The notes under the pieces: model-generated
What the model was told of the DNA's origin: nothing
Database searches by the model: none
What the model saw: only the letters and a program-made list of their open reading frames with translations
Shown: piece after piece, positions 14,167 through 21,194 of the stretch
How positions within the stretch are numbered: the first letter of the stretch is position 1
Layout of the letters: the number at the start of each line of letters is the position of its first letter
From: a virus
Reading direction: 5' to 3' (one strand)
Length of the DNA: 64,000 nt
Virus record (IMG/VR): IMGVR_UViG_3300020406_000005
Coordinates: 1-64,000 of that record
Program-made: the position numbers and the translations under genes

Positions 14167-14745
14167 TTATGCGGAAATTTGTGCAAGTTTTGTCAACGCG
14201 AAATTCCGGAGCCTCTCATCTGTACAAGATGCTGACAATTTTACTATAATTTCTTTGGGTGTATTCCTGTACTCGATTAATCGCTGGATTAAGCTCGATC
14301 GCTCCCAGCCTGATAGTTTATCAATAGACTCATACAAGCCCTCCATAACAAAATTTGGAGTCTGTACGGCTCCTTTATGTTGTTCCCAAAAGCCGTGAGT
14401 CCAATATCGGGTGCCAGACAAGAAAACCTTCTGGAGGCGCCAGGGTGATCGTCGCAGCATTTTATCTGAAAAATTGTTCCAAAGAAACCCAATGTTTTCA
14501 TATTCAAGGCGCGGGGTATCGGAATAGTGCCCATACGCAATTAAATCACCCTTCATAACATAGCCAGGATGATCCCAGAGAATGTCTCTAGCCTTCTTGG
14601 AAAGGCCCTTATTGCAGCATAAATACTCTTTGGCCCTGCGATAGTGATGCTTCGCTATCTCAACTTGTATTTTCTCGGAAGTAAATCTATTTTTCGCAAG
14701 GCCAATCAGTTCACTGTTGGTCATGTACTTGACGTTTTCGTGCAT
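14167..14745 (-). CDS. hypothetical protein, repeat-like helical C-terminus
   Basis: A 192-residue protein, basic and helical. The C-terminal third (IQRLIEYRNTPKEIIVKLSA, then DERLRNFALTKLAQIS) looks like HEAT or leucine-rich-variant helical repeats. No catalytic motif. GAAAGGA precedes the ATG. Confidence 0.65.
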   Translation of the reverse strand: MHENVKYMTNSELIGLAKNRFTSEKIQVEIAKHHYRRAKEYLCCNKGLSKKARDILWDHPGYVMKGDLIAYGHYSDTPRLEYENIGFLWNNFSDKMLRRSPWRLQKVFLSGTRYWTHGFWEQHKGAVQTPNFVMEGLYESIDKLSGWERSSLIQRLIEYRNTPKEIIVKLSASCTDERLRNFALTKLAQISA

Positions 14746-14778
14746 ATTAAATTTCCTTTCATTTTTTTGTATATATAT

Positions 14779-14807
14779 ACTATAACAGAATCATTAAAAA
14801 TTGTCAA
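14779..14807 (-). promoter_or_regulatory. sigma70 promoter
   Basis: On the minus strand, TTGACA (14802-14807), 17 bp, TATAGT (14779-14784), upstream of the gene starting at 14745. Confidence 0.88.
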
Positions 14808-15040
14808 GAGTTTTTTGATAATAATTTCAACCACTTAGTTCTTATCCATCTTGCGTCATTTGGCAAGTCAGAATTTAACAGCAGAACTTTGCAGTGGTAT
14901 TCATCTGGATGGAAATGCCGGTCAGTGTCATAGTTGGGGTTTATCGCTTTCCTTTCCATAACAAGTCCAGTGAGTGACATCTTGCCAACTTCATATTCAA
15001 CTAGATCACCGACATCAATTTTTTGCCTTACACTTTTCAT
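14804..15040 (-). CDS. SH3-like 'VGDLV' protein, last array gene
   Basis: A 78-residue protein: KIDVGDLVEYEVGKMSLTGL, VMERK, YHCKVLLLNSDL, ARWIRTKWLKLLS. Same four-strand pattern as the array core, with a nine-residue N-terminal extension. It ends at the downstream promoter. Confidence 0.75.
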   Translation of the reverse strand: MKSVRQKIDVGDLVEYEVGKMSLTGLVMERKAINPNYDTDRHFHPDEYHCKVLLLNSDLPNDARWIRTKWLKLLSKNS

Positions 15041-15048
15041 GCTTTCTT

Positions 15049-15321
15049 TTACTGCTTCCGGCGACGGCTAGTCCCTCCGCTGTAACTGATGTGGATGAGA
15101 CCTTCTCTCACAGCCTTGACAATTTTGTCTTTTTTTATCTTGTTGTCTCTTGATATATAGGCGCAGCCGCCAGTTCTTGGACCAGCGCAAATTGCATAAT
15201 ATACATATTTCGGTGTTACCTTATAAATAACTCCCGTGATTGAAGTCCTATCTTGATTGGTTGTTCTGTGGTTGTCATCGTGATAAAGCATATCGCCCAC
15301 TCTAAAATTGTATATTTCCAT
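15049..15321 (-). CDS. SH3-like 'RVGDML' protein
   Basis: A 90-residue protein from the ATG at 15319-15321 (GAGGA upstream). FRVGDMLYHDD, ITGVIYKVTPKYVYYAICAG, then a basic, Arg-rich C-terminus. Array member with a longer body. Overlaps the previous gene by 20 bp. Confidence 0.7.
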   Translation of the reverse strand: MEIYNFRVGDMLYHDDNHRTTNQDRTSITGVIYKVTPKYVYYAICAGPRTGGCAYISRDNKIKKDKIVKAVREGLIHISYSGGTSRRRKQ

Positions 15322-15526
15322 CAATTTTCCTCAACATTGTGTTTGGCATATCTAGTATTTTTGTATGACTTTGAGAAGATAAGAATACTCTACTCCAATT
15401 ATCACCTACTGTTTTCAGTATAACAGCTTTTGGATAAAATTTCAAGCTATCAGGTCTCATAAAATGATCAGCATCAGCAACCACAACAACGTAATCACCA
15501 ACCTCAAGTTGAGATTCATCAGTCAT
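15302..15526 (-). CDS. SH3-like 'EVGDYV' protein
   Basis: A 74-residue protein: QLEVGDYVVVVADADHF, PKAVILKTVGDNWSRVFLSS, NTMLRKIDG. Same strand order as other array members. Overlaps both neighbours. Confidence 0.7.
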   Translation of the reverse strand: MTDESQLEVGDYVVVVADADHFMRPDSLKFYPKAVILKTVGDNWSRVFLSSQSHTKILDMPNTMLRKIDGNIQF

Positions 15527-15947
15527 AATAGTCGTCTATCCCGTCAAAAATGTCAAACCAGCCTATCCCAGAGCCTGAGCCGCTGTACGGACTATCACCA
15601 GGTGCATCTTGTGAAAAGATTTTAGATTTTTTTATTTTTTTTAAAGAAGAAAATTTTATTTTTGAATCATGCTTTTCTAATACACCCTCTACTTGAGCTG
15701 GCAAATAACTTGGATCCCCGTCTTGATATACCCGCAAGCGCTCGCCTTTGTCTAGGTACAAGGTCGGGTCACAAGATTTTATGATCGCATGCTCTATTAC
15801 TTCTCTGGCTTTTAGCATTTTGAAGTTAGTCTTCATGCGACCTTCGATGATATTGGTCACTGGAACTCTGAATCTTCCACTGCTGTTTGCTTTAACGACA
15901 ACCCTTTCACCCTTGTGGAGAAATGATATAGCTTTAATCGTATTCAT
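15519..15947 (-). CDS. array-associated hypothetical protein
   Basis: A 142-residue protein. The N-terminal part (KGERVVVKANSSGRFRVPVT) resembles a barrel strand pair, the middle has a second KGERLRVYQDG, and the tail is Gly/Ser/Asp-rich. It could contain two degenerate copies of the small domain. Confidence 0.6.
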   Translation of the reverse strand: MNTIKAISFLHKGERVVVKANSSGRFRVPVTNIIEGRMKTNFKMLKAREVIEHAIIKSCDPTLYLDKGERLRVYQDGDPSYLPAQVEGVLEKHDSKIKFSSLKKIKKSKIFSQDAPGDSPYSGSGSGIGWFDIFDGIDDYYD

Positions 15948-16621
15948 TTTTTTAGCCCCCTTACTTTTTTGAGGTCCGATTCATGCGCAAAAATTGGCGA
16001 TGCCTCATCAATAACTAGAACCTTATAGATCCTAGCTCCCTTTGCAGCGCGAGTAATTGGCAAAGCATCGACCTGAAGTATCATACAGACCTTATTTCTA
16101 ACTCCGAGACGAGCGGATCTATTTGCATAAGATCCCGGATCTCGATTTTTATTAGCAATATCTACCCTGTTGTTGGCCCTGATCTGTGCCATTTGCCCTA
16201 CAGAAAATTTTTTTGGTTCATCGTATGCTGCTAATATTTTTTTAGCGTACTTGTTGTTGCACATTTTATTATACTCTGAGTATTCCAAAACATGATTTTC
16301 TGGACTGTTCAAAACCTTGTCTACAATGTTCCCATAATATCTGGGATACTGAACATCATAATACCTAGCGCAACGTAATGCTATTAGCCTGTGGTCGTCG
16401 GAATAATTATCTCTGAAATTCCTTTTGTCTATCAGGGCCGATGCGCTGTATTTACTCACTAATCTCTTTAGATGAAAAACTTGACTCTCTGACAGTGAAG
16501 ATCCTCTTTCTTTTTTGTTATTATGTTGCCACAATAAAGATAAGAAAAATTGCCCATCGCCGGGCGCCAGTTCCTCTCTTACGGATTCCAAATAATCTAG
16601 CATCTCTTGGGCGGTGCTCAC
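15944..16621 (-). CDS. array protein with helical N-terminus and SH3-like C-terminus
   Basis: A 225-residue protein. Residues 1-130 are helical and resemble nothing I recognise. From about 140 it reads FSVGQMAQIRANNRVDIANK, VCMILQVDALP, RIYKVLVIDEASPIF, SDLKKVRGLKK, matching the barrel pattern. This is a domain fusion within the array. Confidence 0.65.
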   Translation of the reverse strand: MSTAQEMLDYLESVREELAPGDGQFFLSLLWQHNNKKERGSSLSESQVFHLKRLVSKYSASALIDKRNFRDNYSDDHRLIALRCARYYDVQYPRYYGNIVDKVLNSPENHVLEYSEYNKMCNNKYAKKILAAYDEPKKFSVGQMAQIRANNRVDIANKNRDPGSYANRSARLGVRNKVCMILQVDALPITRAAKGARIYKVLVIDEASPIFAHESDLKKVRGLKK

Positions 16622-16830
16622 AGTTCAACTATCCTATCTTTTAAAGTGTAAGTCACGGAATCGTTACCTAATAGGAAAATCTTTACTAGGCACGACGTAT
16701 ACTCGGGTATGCCGTGGCCATCATCAAAAATGAGATCGTCAGGGTCAAGAGACCCCAAGTAAACAGCTTTGATAGGCTTAAGTTCTTTAGCGCTTTTCAC
16801 ACCAACAATTGAACCAACTTCAAATTTCAT
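16618..16830 (-). CDS. SH3-like 'EVGSIV' protein
   Basis: A 70-residue array member: FEVGSIVGVKSAKELKPIKA, VYLGS, CLVKIFLLGN, YTLKDRIVEL. Four-base overlap on both sides. Confidence 0.7.
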   Translation of the reverse strand: MKFEVGSIVGVKSAKELKPIKAVYLGSLDPDDLIFDDGHGIPEYTSCLVKIFLLGNDSVTYTLKDRIVEL

Positions 16831-17081
16831 TTCTTTTCCTTTACAAATTTTAAATCTCTACGCTCAAAAGTGATGCACCAGTCCCAATAAGCGCCACGGG
16901 TACTATAATTCCTTGCACCGGGGCCACTGTAACTTCCCTTTTGAGAATTGCACCACAAAATTCTATAACTATCGTATGGATGTTCAGACTTAATGATCCC
17001 TATGTCTCCATCGCGGACCCAGCCCGTTCTCTTAACTTTTTTACCATACGCAGAGAGCGTAACTAAATCTCCAACTTTCAT
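16827..17081 (-). CDS. SH3-like 'KVGDLV' protein
   Basis: An 84-residue array member: MKVGDLVTLSAYGKK, DGDIGIIKSEH, YRILWCNS, WCITFERRDLKFV. The final hydrophobic strand is followed by a basic tail. Confidence 0.78.
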   Translation of the reverse strand: MKVGDLVTLSAYGKKVKRTGWVRDGDIGIIKSEHPYDSYRILWCNSQKGSYSGPGARNYSTRGAYWDWCITFERRDLKFVKEKK

Positions 17082-17084
17082 ATC

Positions 17085-17312
17085 TTATGCTCCGCAACAA
17101 TCTTCATACCATGTTTGACCATAGTGGTATGTTGGCCCTGTGTCGCCCTGCCAAAGTATTGATTTGCCACCAAGACAGGGGCCATGTATTGACTGGTTAT
17201 AGCAACCAGGATCTTGATGCATCTTGACTAAAACTCCAACTTGCTTAGTACCGTCTTCTCTTTTTCTATAAAGAGTCATACCAAGTTTAAAAGGTCCGCT
17301 TTCTTTAATCAT
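17085..17312 (-). CDS. SH3-like 'KLGMTL' protein
   Basis: A 75-residue array member: FKLGMTLYRKREDGTKQVGV, LVKMHQDPGCYNQ, SILWQGD, ending with Trp-Tyr-Glu-Asp-Cys-Cys. The most divergent of the group. Confidence 0.65.
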   Translation of the reverse strand: MIKESGPFKLGMTLYRKREDGTKQVGVLVKMHQDPGCYNQSIHGPCLGGKSILWQGDTGPTYHYGQTWYEDCCGA

Positions 17313-17509
17313 TTTATTACCTCAATAGTATTTGGTTTCTGAGCCATGAGATCTCCGTTCTGCCAAAAAACGAAGAACATATATGGTGTTTGTTCTATAA
17401 CAATACCACATTTTCTAACATTTGTCAAGTCTTCCACTGATGGATGTGTGCAGAATTTATTATATACTTCTTCAACCTCTGTCCACTTTACAATATCACC
17501 GACTTTCAC
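17309..17509 (-). CDS. SH3-like 'KVGDIV' protein
   Basis: A 66-residue array member from a GTG at 17507-17509. VKVGDIVKW, KCGIVIEQTPYMFFVFWQNG, NTIEVIK. GGAGG lies upstream. The first 14 bases overlap the end of the preceding gene. Confidence 0.78.
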   Translation of the reverse strand: MKVGDIVKWTEVEEVYNKFCTHPSVEDLTNVRKCGIVIEQTPYMFFVFWQNGDLMAQKPNTIEVIK

Positions 17510-17696
17510 TGATTACCTCCGCTTGTGATTCCCATAGTGGACCTATCAAAGTGGGATGCGTTGGAGAGTACGTGCCCCACAAGACTTTGAACAATCTCAT
17601 GCGAACGGGAGATGACGGCGGGCGAGGAAGTTCTACCAAGACAACACCAGTTCTTTCCATCCCCCAATTCTCTTTTACCAAGTCACCGACTTTCAT
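17496..17696 (-). CDS. SH3-like 'KVGDLV' protein
   Basis: A 66-residue array member: MKVGDLVKENWG, RTGVVLVELP, LFKVLWGTY, WESQAEVISESR. The EVISESR codons contain the ribosome-binding site and GTG of the next gene. Confidence 0.8.
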   Translation of the reverse strand: MKVGDLVKENWGMERTGVVLVELPRPPSSPVRMRLFKVLWGTYSPTHPTLIGPLWESQAEVISESR

Positions 17697-18013
17697 GGTA
17701 TCATATCCTTTCCAACTCCTATTCCTGCTCTAACCATAAGCAACATCAAGGTTGAGCCAAGCGACATTGCAACGGCGGACACAGCACAAAGCTTAAGACG
17801 CACCTTTATGTCTTTTCGGTCTATAAAAAACAACACTCCAGGCAGATTTAAGAAGGGCAAAGCCATTCCTAAAAATGCCTGAAGCACAATCCAGTCGTGA
17901 ACAATAGCATAGCTATACCAATTAGCCCAGAAGTCGGTTATGAGAGCAAGAACGAACACGGTCACATACATATGTTCGTTCATCCAGTCCCAAATTTTGT
18001 CACCGACATTCAC
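17693..18013 (-). CDS. multi-pass membrane protein inserted in the array
   Basis: A 106-residue protein with about three membrane helices (YVTVFVLALITDFW, WIVLQAFLGMALPFLNLPG, CAVSAVAMSLGSTLMLLMV). It is not a barrel protein. Its N-terminus VNVGDKIW nevertheless retains the residues encoded by the array junction, which overlaps the preceding gene by 14 bp. This looks like an unrelated gene captured in frame at a junction. Confidence 0.75.
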   Translation of the reverse strand: MNVGDKIWDWMNEHMYVTVFVLALITDFWANWYSYAIVHDWIVLQAFLGMALPFLNLPGVLFFIDRKDIKVRLKLCAVSAVAMSLGSTLMLLMVRAGIGVGKDMIP

Positions 18014-18203
18014 TGACTACCTCCAGAATCCTTGTTTCGACGGGTGCAGGGTAGTCGTGTAGCCTAGCCCAAATTTTATCGTTTGGATCGTGGGCAGTAT
18101 CCCAGAAAAAGACCGATTGGCTAACCGCTTTGACAATAAATAAAGATTTTGGGGCGCTGTTAAATATTGAACAATTAAATTTTACTAAATCACCGGCTTT
18201 CAT
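18000..18203 (-). CDS. SH3-like 'KAGDLV' protein
   Basis: A 67-residue array member: MKAGDLVKFN, LFIVKAVSQSVFFWDTAHD, IWARLHDYPA, RILEVVSECR. Both ends lie in 14-bp junction overlaps. Confidence 0.78.
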   Translation of the reverse strand: MKAGDLVKFNCSIFNSAPKSLFIVKAVSQSVFFWDTAHDPNDKIWARLHDYPAPVETRILEVVSECR

Positions 18204-18393
18204 TGATAACCTCCAGGTTTCGTTCTTCGTGCCATAGTACGCTGGTGTGTGTGGTGTTCCACTTTACACATATATTTCTGTCTTCCTTAAACCTAAGAGA
18301 GCTTACCTCTAAAACTAGTCCAACATAGTCATTATACACGCGGTCAGATATAAACTCACTCTTCTTATATCTGACCAAGTCACCAATCTTCAT
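18190..18393 (-). CDS. SH3-like 'KIGDLV' protein
   Basis: A 67-residue array member: MKIGDLVRYKKSEF, VGLVLEVSSLRF, NICVKWNTT, VLWHEERNLEVINESR. Junction overlaps of 14 bp at both ends. Confidence 0.8.
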   Translation of the reverse strand: MKIGDLVRYKKSEFISDRVYNDYVGLVLEVSSLRFKEDRNICVKWNTTHTSVLWHEERNLEVINESR

Positions 18394-18568
18394 TGCTTAG
18401 GTTCTCCAGCATATTCGTTTGTGTCCACGCAAACGCGTTGTCTTTCCAGTTTAACTTCTCCCATTTTACCCTGACCCTGAGTGGACTTATGACCTCTGTG
18501 ATGATTCCATATCCATACTGTTCTGGATGACATAGCGGGTTCATTCTTACCAGATCACCGACTTTCAT
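18380..18568 (-). CDS. SH3-like 'KVGDLV' protein
   Basis: A 62-residue array member: MKVGDLVRMNPL, YGIITEVISPLRVRVKWEKL, AWTQTNMLENLSNEDW. Its C-terminus departs from EVISESR because the downstream junction there is diverged (GGAGAACC instead of GGAGGTT). Confidence 0.78.
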   Translation of the reverse strand: MKVGDLVRMNPLCHPEQYGYGIITEVISPLRVRVKWEKLNWKDNAFAWTQTNMLENLSNEDW

Positions 18569-18773
18569 TTATTAACTCCAATGTTTCAATATCTCGAACA
18601 ACTTTGATTGCCCCTCTTTCACTCTGCCTGACAATATCCACAACAGGATGCACATCGCCATACATCACGCCAAGCTTATGGTTGTCTCGTGGTGTTGATT
18701 TTCTGATTTTAGATACAACCACACCAAGTCTGCCACCAGCCCAATCTTCTCTCACCAAGTCACCGACTTTCAC
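18555..18773 (-). CDS. SH3-like 'KVGDLV' protein
   Basis: A 72-residue array member: VKVGDLVREDWAGGRLGVVV, LGVMYGDVHPVV, ETLELINESR. 14-bp overlaps at both junctions; GTG start. Confidence 0.8.
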   Translation of the reverse strand: MKVGDLVREDWAGGRLGVVVSKIRKSTPRDNHKLGVMYGDVHPVVDIVRQSERGAIKVVRDIETLELINESR

Positions 18774-18930
18774 TGACTAACTCCAAATTCTTCTTTGCTG
18801 CTGGAATCTTACGACCGTCATCGCAAAACCTGATGTTCAAGTGATGATGGCTTGGCTCTTCTACTATTATCGCCAGCCTGGTGTCGCGTTGGTTAAGCCA
18901 CTTGCGTCTTACCAAGTCACCGACTTTCAC
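18760..18930 (-). CDS. SH3-like 'KVGDLV' protein
   Basis: A 56-residue array member from the GTG at 18928-18930: VKVGDLVRRKW, TRLAIIVEEP, LNIRFCDDG, KNLELVSESR. 14-bp overlaps at both junctions. Upstream in-frame ATG codons at 18940-18948 lie inside the previous gene and are less likely starts. Confidence 0.78.
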   Translation of the reverse strand: MKVGDLVRRKWLNQRDTRLAIIVEEPSHHHLNIRFCDDGRKIPAAKKNLELVSESR

Positions 18931-19084
18931 TGATAACCTCATAATCACTCATTCTTTCCCAAAAGACACTGCCCTCTTTATCAAAAATCAAAATATGCGG
19001 GACAATAGCGCGGTGATATTTGATCTTGAGGACAATTCCTGACCAGTCTGACTTCCTGTTGTTTACCAAGTCACCGACCTTCAC
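18917..19084 (-). CDS. SH3-like 'KVGDLV' protein
   Basis: A 55-residue array member from the GTG at 19082-19084: VKVGDLVNNRKSDWSGIVLK, HILIFDKEGSVFWER, YEVISESR. GGAGG upstream and 14-bp overlap with the preceding gene. The open frame extends further upstream by chance. Confidence 0.78.
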   Translation of the reverse strand: MKVGDLVNNRKSDWSGIVLKIKYHRAIVPHILIFDKEGSVFWERMSDYEVISESR

Positions 19085-19259
19085 TGATAACCTCCAAGGC
19101 TTTGTAAGACCATAATCTTTTACCGTGAGCCGTGACGACGTGGACGTCTGGGTTTGAGAATGGGCACCTCTCGTAACTTGGGCAGCTGCCATTGTAGCCA
19201 ACACCTGTCACAATACCTGTATGCCCTTGTCCATTTTTCACTAGATCACCGACTTTCAC
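19071..19259 (-). CDS. SH3-like 'KVGDLV' protein
   Basis: A 62-residue array member from the GTG at 19257-19259: VKVGDLVKNGQGHTGIVTGV, PDVHVVTAHGKRLWSYKAL, EVISEGR. 14-bp overlaps at both ends. Confidence 0.78.
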   Translation of the reverse strand: MKVGDLVKNGQGHTGIVTGVGYNGSCPSYERCPFSNPDVHVVTAHGKRLWSYKALEVISEGR

Positions 19260-19443
19260 TGATAACCTCAAACTCACTTGGCTTGTGCAATTGTGGACTA
19301 TATCCAGGGTACAAAATTTCTACCAGTGGGCCAGTCATTAGAAGCCCTGCTGCTTGCTTTGGACCTAGACAAAGAGCAACTGTACCTTGCTGATACGGTT
19401 CAATACGACCCCAACGCTTTATTACTAAGTCACCGGACTTCAT
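19246..19443 (-). CDS. SH3-like 'KSGDLV' protein
   Basis: A 65-residue array member: MKSGDLVIKRWG, QGTVALCLGP, PLVEILYPGY, SEFEVISESR. 14-bp overlaps at both ends. Confidence 0.78.
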   Translation of the reverse strand: MKSGDLVIKRWGRIEPYQQGTVALCLGPKQAAGLLMTGPLVEILYPGYSPQLHKPSEFEVISESR

Positions 19444-19612
19444 TTAATAGCTCCAACTCGCAATCGTCAAACCAAAGGCGTGCTGCAATTCTAGGCCAGC
19501 CATCGTTCCACAAAATATAGTTTCTAGTGATGAACTGAAACTTCTCTTGTTCTTTGATTATCCCGATCATGTCGGGATCACGGATATATCGAACTAAGTC
19601 ACCGACTTTCAT
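19430..19612 (-). CDS. SH3-like 'KVGDLV' protein
   Basis: A 60-residue array member: MKVGDLVRYIRDPDMIGIIK, NYILWNDG, CELELLNEVR. It begins the run of 14-bp junctions; the overlap with its upstream neighbour is only 4 bp. Confidence 0.78.
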   Translation of the reverse strand: MKVGDLVRYIRDPDMIGIIKEQEKFQFITRNYILWNDGWPRIAARLWFDDCELELLNEVR

Positions 19613-19824
19613 GATCTAGAACCTTTCGCATAAACCCATGCGGTGCGACGTATAGGATAAATATAGTCAATGTGAGATTCAAACTGTCTGCCAGTCTCTT
19701 GACAAATCATCTTTGCCCACTCTGGGTTGGTATTTCGAGTATTAGAAAAACCCAGAAACATGCATGGTGGGCTGAAGCCATAACCTGCACCGTAATTTAC
19801 ACGATATAAATTGCCAATCTTCAT
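19609..19824 (-). CDS. SH3-like 'KIGNLY' protein
   Basis: A 71-residue array member: MKIGNLYRVNYGAGYGF, CMFLGFSN, HIDYIYPIRRTAWVYAKGSR. More diverged from the core set; 4-bp overlaps. Confidence 0.7.
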   Translation of the reverse strand: MKIGNLYRVNYGAGYGFSPPCMFLGFSNTRNTNPEWAKMICQETGRQFESHIDYIYPIRRTAWVYAKGSRS

Positions 19825-20099
19825 TGTTTTCTCATCCTGCTTTCAACTAAGTTACCAATGTTCTCCAGTTGGATCTGACTCGTATAAATCATGATGCCGC
19901 TTGTTAGTAGAACATCACAATATGTGTATGACCCCTCAGAGGTAACGCTCGTTATAATTCCAATGTTTTGATTGCGTAGCCACACTCGATCTCCACGGTG
20001 GCCAGGGGAGAATTCTTTTCCTGTTACATGAGGTAAGACTTTTACGATCTTACCTGTCGTAATCCACTTTCTGCGATGCGTCTCTTCCATAAAGCTCAT
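19821..20099 (-). CDS. SH3-like array protein with basic N-terminus
   Basis: A 92-residue protein: RKWITTGKIVKVLPHVTG, GDRVWLRNQNIGIITSVTSE, CDVLLTSGIMIYTS, LENIGNLVESR. One full barrel-like unit, possibly with an extra strand pair before it. Its start lies inside the end of the gene at 20050-20238. Confidence 0.7.
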   Translation of the reverse strand: MSFMEETHRRKWITTGKIVKVLPHVTGKEFSPGHRGDRVWLRNQNIGIITSVTSEGSYTYCDVLLTSGIMIYTSQIQLENIGNLVESRMRKQ

Positions 20100-20238
20100 C
20101 TAGCTTTCTTCTCTGTACAGCGTCTTTGACAAATTTTCTTATTAACTCTTCTTTTCTTTGCTGCCGTGCGACGGCCATTGACCTATTGTGCAAAAACAGC
20201 AGCGATAGAACAAGAAGCATTACAATTCCAAAATCCAT
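20050..20238 (-). CDS. single-pass membrane protein
   Basis: A 62-residue protein. One hydrophobic helix at residues 4-16 (GIVMLLVLSLLFL), then a highly charged helical cytoplasmic tail. The predicted promoter at 20245-20273 would place transcription start at or next to its ATG, so it may be leaderless or the promoter may serve downstream genes. Confidence 0.65.
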   Translation of the reverse strand: MDFGIVMLLVLSLLFLHNRSMAVARQQRKEELIRKFVKDAVQRRKLDELYGRDASQKVDYDR

Positions 20239-20244
20239 ATTTAT

Positions 20245-20273
20245 ATATTACCTTAAAAGACTAGAAATGTCAA
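20245..20273 (-). promoter_or_regulatory. sigma70 promoter of the array operon
   Basis: On the minus strand, TTGACA (20268-20273), 17 bp, TAATAT (20245-20250). No other strong promoter is seen between here and 14810, so it probably drives most of the cassette array. Confidence 0.8.
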
Positions 20274-20451
20274 TAACTTTTTCGTCTTCTGATGTTATTT
20301 CTCTCAACTCTTGACAATGGTACCAACCATCGTTAGAACTGTCTAAAAATTTTAACTCAACCATCCACCTTGCAACTGATACTGCTGTGCACTTGCAATT
20401 ATGCCTTTTCGACCAATAGTGCTTGTTGCATTTTACATCTTTTGATTTCAT
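20248..20451 (-). CDS. SH3-like small protein
   Basis: A 67-residue protein: MKSKDVKCNKHYWSKRHNCK, CTAVSVARWMVELKFLDSSN, WYHCQELREITSED. Strand order as in the barrel group with extra Cys/His residues. Its end overlaps the array promoter. Confidence 0.65.
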   Translation of the reverse strand: MKSKDVKCNKHYWSKRHNCKCTAVSVARWMVELKFLDSSNDGWYHCQELREITSEDEKVIDISSLLR

Positions 20452-20702
20452 GTTGGAAAAGTGTATTCTAAAGTCTTAATATTTTTTATAAATTTTTTAA
20501 ATTTTCTAGGGATATATCCAGGCTTGTTAACAAGCTCAATTTGACTACCTTCTAACTCAGCCCACTCACCATTGCAGGGAAACCATATTAAATGCTTTCC
20601 CGTAGACCCATCGGTCTTCACATAGCAACCCTTTTCACCCTTTATAGCTAGACCTAGGAGATCATACTCAACGATGCATCTAACCTCTTCCCCTCTCTTC
20701 AT
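20448..20702 (-). CDS. SH3-like 'KRGEEV' protein
   Basis: An 84-residue protein: MKRGEEVRCIVEYD, GLAIKGEKGCYVKTDG, HLIWFPCNGEWAELEGSQIE, then a basic helical tail. Group member by pattern. Confidence 0.68.
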   Translation of the reverse strand: MKRGEEVRCIVEYDLLGLAIKGEKGCYVKTDGSTGKHLIWFPCNGEWAELEGSQIELVNKPGYIPRKFKKFIKNIKTLEYTFPT

Positions 20703-20962
20703 TGGCCCTCTTTTCTGAGCAGGAGGTTTTGCCTTAATTCATCAGCGATAGTTTGGCATATAAACAAAACATCATTATCGTTATCACAACACCAGGGCTT
20801 TCCTTGGAGCGCTTCTCTTATCCGGATGAATGATTCTTCATAGTTATTTTTTGAATCTGATATGGATTTTGTATCCAAATTATCCAGTTCATGAAACTCA
20901 GTAATTTGATATTCAGTCTCTATAATTGTTTTAATTCTGCTGCCTTGTCTTATCTTTCTCAT
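20699..20962 (-). CDS. hypothetical protein
   Basis: An 87-residue protein: RQGSRIKTIIETEYQITEF, a polar middle, then a helical C-terminus with Cys-Cys. GGAAGAAG lies upstream. Only the first segment resembles the barrel group. Confidence 0.6.
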   Translation of the reverse strand: MRKIRQGSRIKTIIETEYQITEFHELDNLDTKSISDSKNNYEESFIRIREALQGKPWCCDNDNDVLFICQTIADELRQNLLLRKEGQ

Positions 20963-21152
20963 TGTAATCTTCTTCCTTAATTATTTGAAAGCATTTAACT
21001 TTCTTTATTTTACCTTTTCCAAAACCATTTGTCAATAAAATATTATACTCTTCTTCGCTAAGAATTCCTATGATCACTCCTCCTATTTTAGATGGGCGGC
21101 CAAGAGGACGATCTAACAATACAACTCTGTCACCTTTCTCGAACTCTCTCAT
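20931..21152 (-). CDS. SH3-like 'KGDRV' protein, first array gene
   Basis: A 73-residue protein: FEKGDRVVLLDRPLGRPSKI, GGVIIGILSEEEYNILLTNG, VKCFQIIKEEDY. It opens the array on its upstream side, with the thymidine kinase gene ending 43 bp before it. Confidence 0.7.
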   Translation of the reverse strand: MREFEKGDRVVLLDRPLGRPSKIGGVIIGILSEEEYNILLTNGFGKGKIKKVKCFQIIKEEDYNEKDKTRQQN

Positions 21153-21194
21153 ACTATAAATAGTATAGTTATGTTAATATTTTTTATTATGAAT

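Noticed and set aside
17496-19612. Regularly spaced short repeats resembling a CRISPR array
   Set aside because: Spacing varies (about 154-205 bp), the intervals are intact related genes, and the repeat is the gene junction itself.
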